35,233 nt of DNA, from contig PHEQ01000030.1 of the NCBI GenBank assembly GCA_002842985.1, positions 3,756 through 38,988 of the forward strand, in the 5' to 3' direction. The notes under the pieces were generated by a model that had not been told where the DNA came from, ran no database searches, and saw only the letters and a list, made by a program, of their open reading frames with translations. Within the stretch, counting starts at the first letter, position 1. Every line of letters begins with the position of its first letter. Shown here in pieces: positions 33,062 to 35,233 of this stretch. The position numbers were made by a program, and so were the translations under genes. Origin of the DNA: Alphaproteobacteria bacterium HGW-Alphaproteobacteria-1. GTDB lineage: Bacteria; Pseudomonadota; Alphaproteobacteria; Rhodobacterales; Rhodobacteraceae.

Positions 33062-34222
33062 TTACAGGATCGCGCGGATCCGCTCGATCGCGCGTTTGAT
33101 ATTCTCGGCGGAATTGGCGTAGGAAAACCGCAGGAACCCCTCGCCTTCGGCACCAAAGGACGTGCCCGCGATGGTCGCCACCCCGGCCTCATCGAGAAAT
33201 CGGTTCTGCGCTTCCATCGCGCTCATCCCGGTGCCCTCGATATTGGGAAAGGCATAGAATGCCCCGCCCGGAGCCGCGCAGCGCATCCCCGGCAGGCTGT
33301 TGAGCGCCTCGACGATCAGCCGTCGCCGCGCATCGAAAGCCGCCATCATATCCGCCACCGCGTCCTGCGGTCCGGTGAGCGCGGCCAGCCCGGCAAATTG
33401 CGCCGCCGCGTTCACGCAGGAATGATCGTTGATGCAAAGCCGCGTCGCGTGACCCACCGCCGCCTCTGGCCAGACCGCATAGCCCAGCCGCCAGCCGGTC
33501 ATGGCATAGGTCTTGGACCAGCCGTCGAGCATGACAAGACGGTCGCGGATCTCGGGATATTGCAAAAGCGAGACGTGAGACCGCCCCTCGTAAAGCATGT
33601 TGGAATAGATCTCGTCCGACAGCACCGCCACATGCGGATGATCCGCCAGCCCCGCCACCAGCCGGTCCACCTCGGCGCGCGGGGTGACGCCGCCGGTGGG
33701 ATTGGCGGGGCTGTTGAGGATGATGAGACGCGTGCGCGGCGTGATCGCCGCCAGCACCGCCTCGGCATCGAAGGCAAAGCCGTTCTCCTCGCTCAGGGTG
33801 ATCGGCACCGGCGTGGCGCCCGAGTAGCGGATCACCGAGTGATAGATCGGGAAACCGGGATCGGGATACATGACCTCTGCCCCCGCCTGCCCGAACATCA
33901 GCACGGCAAAGAACATCGTCGGCTTGCCGCCCGGCACCACCACCACGTTGTCGGGATTGACCTCGACGCCATGTCGGCGGTGCAGGTCTGCGGCCACAGC
34001 CTCGCGCAGGGCGGGCAGGCCATTGGCGGCGGTATAGCCGTGATGGCCGTCGCGCAGCGCCTTGATCCCGGCCTCGACAATATGCGGCGGGGTCGGAAAA
34101 TCCGGTTGGCCGATCCCGAGGTTGATGATGTCGCGTCCCTCTGCCGCCAGCGTCTGCGCCCGCGCGAGCACGGTAAAGGCCGATTCCGTCCCCAGCCGCG
34201 CCATGCCATCCGCAAAGATCAT
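33062..34222 (-). CDS. Class I/II pyridoxal-phosphate aminotransferase
   Basis: A PLP-dependent aminotransferase of 386 residues starting MIFADGMARLGTESAFTVLA. INLGIGQPDFPTPPHI and HGYTAANGLPALREAVAADL are the N-terminal arm and cofactor entrance. ILNSPANPTGGVTP and LSDEIYSNMLYEG give the NPTG and the SDEIY of the cofactor site. DGWSKTYAMTGWRLGY carries the lysine that binds PLP. It is probably of the aspartate/aromatic type, and the specific substrate cannot be told. GGAGAGGG lies upstream of ATG 34222. It is divergent from rlmJ. Confidence 0.92.
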   Translation of the reverse strand: MIFADGMARLGTESAFTVLARAQTLAAEGRDIINLGIGQPDFPTPPHIVEAGIKALRDGHHGYTAANGLPALREAVAADLHRRHGVEVNPDNVVVVPGGKPTMFFAVLMFGQAGAEVMYPDPGFPIYHSVIRYSGATPVPITLSEENGFAFDAEAVLAAITPRTRLIILNSPANPTGGVTPRAEVDRLVAGLADHPHVAVLSDEIYSNMLYEGRSHVSLLQYPEIRDRLVMLDGWSKTYAMTGWRLGYAVWPEAAVGHATRLCINDHSCVNAAAQFAGLAALTGPQDAVADMMAAFDARRRLIVEALNSLPGMRCAAPGGAFYAFPNIEGTGMSAMEAQNRFLDEAGVATIAGTSFGAEGEGFLRFSYANSAENIKRAIERIRAIL

Positions 34223-34278
34223 GTCCCGCCCTCTCCGTGCTGTCTTTTCCATCGTCCCGGCACCTGCTACCGGGGAGC

Positions 34279-35058
34279 ATGCTCAGCTATCAGCACCATT
34301 ATCACGCGGGCAACCCCGCCGATGTCCACAAGCACGCGGTGCTGGCCTGGATGCTGGGCTATCTGACCGCCAAGGACAAGCCGCTTACCTATATCGAGAC
34401 CCATGCCGGGCGCGGGCTCTATGATCTGGGCGACGCGGCCGCGCTCAAGACCGGCGAGGCGGCGGCGGGCATCGGCCGGCTTGAGCCGCGGCTGCCCGGC
34501 GATCATCCCTATCGGCGCTGCCTTGACGCGACCCGCGCCGCGCATGGTGCCACCGCCTATCCCGGCTCGCCGCTCATCGCCGCGCAGTTGCTGCGCCCCT
34601 CGGACCGGCTGCACCTTGCCGAGCTGCATCCGGGCGAGAATGCGCGCCTCGTGCGGAATCTGGCAGGGTATCCCGCAACCATCCGTCAGCAGGACGGGAT
34701 CGCGATGGCTCTCTCTCTTTGCCCGCCTACCCCGCGCCGGGGGATGGTTCTGCTCGATCCGAGCTATGAGGTGAAGGCCGAGTATGACATCATCCCGAGC
34801 AGTCTGGCGCGGATGTCGCGCAAGTGGAACGTGGGCATCCTTGTGCTCTGGTATCCGATCCTCACATCCGACAGCCACCGCCCTATGCTGGGCCATCTCA
34901 CCGCCGCGTTTCCTGCCGGCTTTCGCCATGAGGTCCGCTTTGCCCCGGTCCGCGACGGCCACCGAATGACCGGCTCGGGCCTCTTCGTGGTCAATCCGCC
35001 CTATGGCCTTGCCGAAGAGGCGGCGCGGCTTGGCGACACGCTCTTTGACGGAAGGTGA
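34279..35058 (+). CDS. rlmJ: 23S rRNA (adenine(2030)-N6)-methyltransferase RlmJ
   Basis: The product has 259 residues starting MLSYQHHYHAGNPADVHKHA, the signature RlmJ N-terminus. YIETHAGRGLYDL is the S-adenosylmethionine binding region, and VLLDPSYEVKAEYD is the catalytic block (DPPYE in the family; here with Ser at the third position). ILVLWYPI and GLFVVNPPYGL are also conserved. RlmJ methylates A2030 of 23S rRNA. CGGGGA precedes ATG 34279. The D-P-S-Y variation is common among alphaproteobacterial members as far as I recall. Confidence 0.93.
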   Translation: MLSYQHHYHAGNPADVHKHAVLAWMLGYLTAKDKPLTYIETHAGRGLYDLGDAAALKTGEAAAGIGRLEPRLPGDHPYRRCLDATRAAHGATAYPGSPLIAAQLLRPSDRLHLAELHPGENARLVRNLAGYPATIRQQDGIAMALSLCPPTPRRGMVLLDPSYEVKAEYDIIPSSLARMSRKWNVGILVLWYPILTSDSHRPMLGHLTAAFPAGFRHEVRFAPVRDGHRMTGSGLFVVNPPYGLAEEAARLGDTLFDGR

Positions 35059-35095
35059 GCGGGACGCCGTGCCCCCCTGACAGGGTCATTATGAA

Positions 35096-35123
35096 TTGAC
35101 AGAGGCCGCGCATCGCTTACCAT
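35096..35123 (+). promoter_or_regulatory. Candidate promoter for the exported protein at the right edge
   Basis: TTGACA (35096) is a perfect -35, followed by TACCAT (35118) after 16 bases. The predicted start near 35130 is about 25 bases before ATG 35156. Confidence 0.5.
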
Positions 35124-35155
35124 CGGGACAGTTTAACCGTGTTTGAGGGGGTTTC

Positions 35156-35233
35156 ATGCGTCCGTTTTCCGCGAAAATCGTTGCCGCGCTGGCGCTCGCC
35201 GGTCTTGCCGGGCCAGCACTGGCGCAGGGGCCG
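35156..35233 (+). CDS. Exported protein, N-terminal part only
   Basis: Only the first 26 residues are in the window: MRPFSAKIVAALALAGLAGP followed by ALAQGP. This is a textbook Sec signal peptide with a positive start, a hydrophobic core and an A-L-A cleavage site. GAGGGGG at 35142-35148 provides the ribosome-binding site. The mature protein lies outside the window, so its identity cannot be determined. Confidence 0.7.
   Translation, partial: MRPFSAKIVAALALAGLAGPALAQGP

Noticed and set aside
32825..34366. Plus-strand ORF of 513 codons spanning the right attachment site
   Set aside because: It crosses the attachment site and lies antisense to the aminotransferase gene.

Overview
The window looks like the chromosome of a marine Rhodobacterales (Roseobacter-group) alphaproteobacterium. 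The support is high GC, L21 with a C-terminal helix-hairpin-helix extension, a glycine-riboswitch gcvT-gcvH-gcvP locus, a DUF1007-NicO metal pair, an FnrL-type operator and many GC-rich convergent or divergent short operons. Assignment below order level is not possible from the sequence alone.

Layout. (1) Positions 1-4403 are the decayed remains of an integrated island ending in the 3' end of tRNA-Ser(CGA). A patchwork of broken genes (DUF6900, IS21-type istA, aquaporin aqpZ, a BR0599-type phage tail protein, an IS1380-type transposase) runs into the C-terminal part of a protease/capsid fusion. Small head genes and an integrase then abut the tRNA. (2) Positions 4401-22263 are core chromosome: tRNA-Ser, a secreted DUF2059 protein, rplU-rpmA, a GNAT acetyltransferase, obgE-proB, a DUF1007-NicO nickel/cobalt export pair, a zincin-like metallopeptidase, a Tat-exported MBL hydrolase, an MFS transporter with a His-rich tail, gltX, a broken DUF2254 gene, a gamma-glutamylcyclotransferase-like gene, an Rrf2/NsrR-like regulator behind an FNR-type box, and the glycine riboswitch with the gcv genes. 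(3) tRNA-Cys(GCA) at 22372-22445 is the insertion site of a complete 10.5 kb element bounded by 48-bp imperfect direct repeats (22398-22445 and 32878-32925). (4) Core chromosome resumes at 32926: a class I aminotransferase, rlmJ and the start of an exported protein.

The 10.5 kb element is the main discovery candidate. It carries a tyrosine integrase, a small coupled ORF, a putative HTH regulator, a RecA-like replication ATPase, and a head-and-packaging set (large terminase, head-closure protein, HNH nuclease, HK97 capsid, S78 prohead protease, adaptor, portal). It has no recognisable tail, lysis or small-terminase gene. This is the architecture of a capsid-forming phage-inducible chromosomal island (cf-PICI): a satellite that builds its own small head and borrows tails from a helper phage. 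The order terL, head closure, HNH, capsid, protease, adaptor, portal differs from the usual terL, portal, protease, capsid, adaptor order. The element also has a 230-bp non-coding segment with two large palindromes between the replication and packaging genes, a candidate short RNA at its right end, repeated integrase arm-type motifs at both ends, and two unknown genes on the opposite strand. The older island at tRNA-Ser also has head genes running straight into an integrase without tail genes, so it may be a decayed relative in lifestyle.
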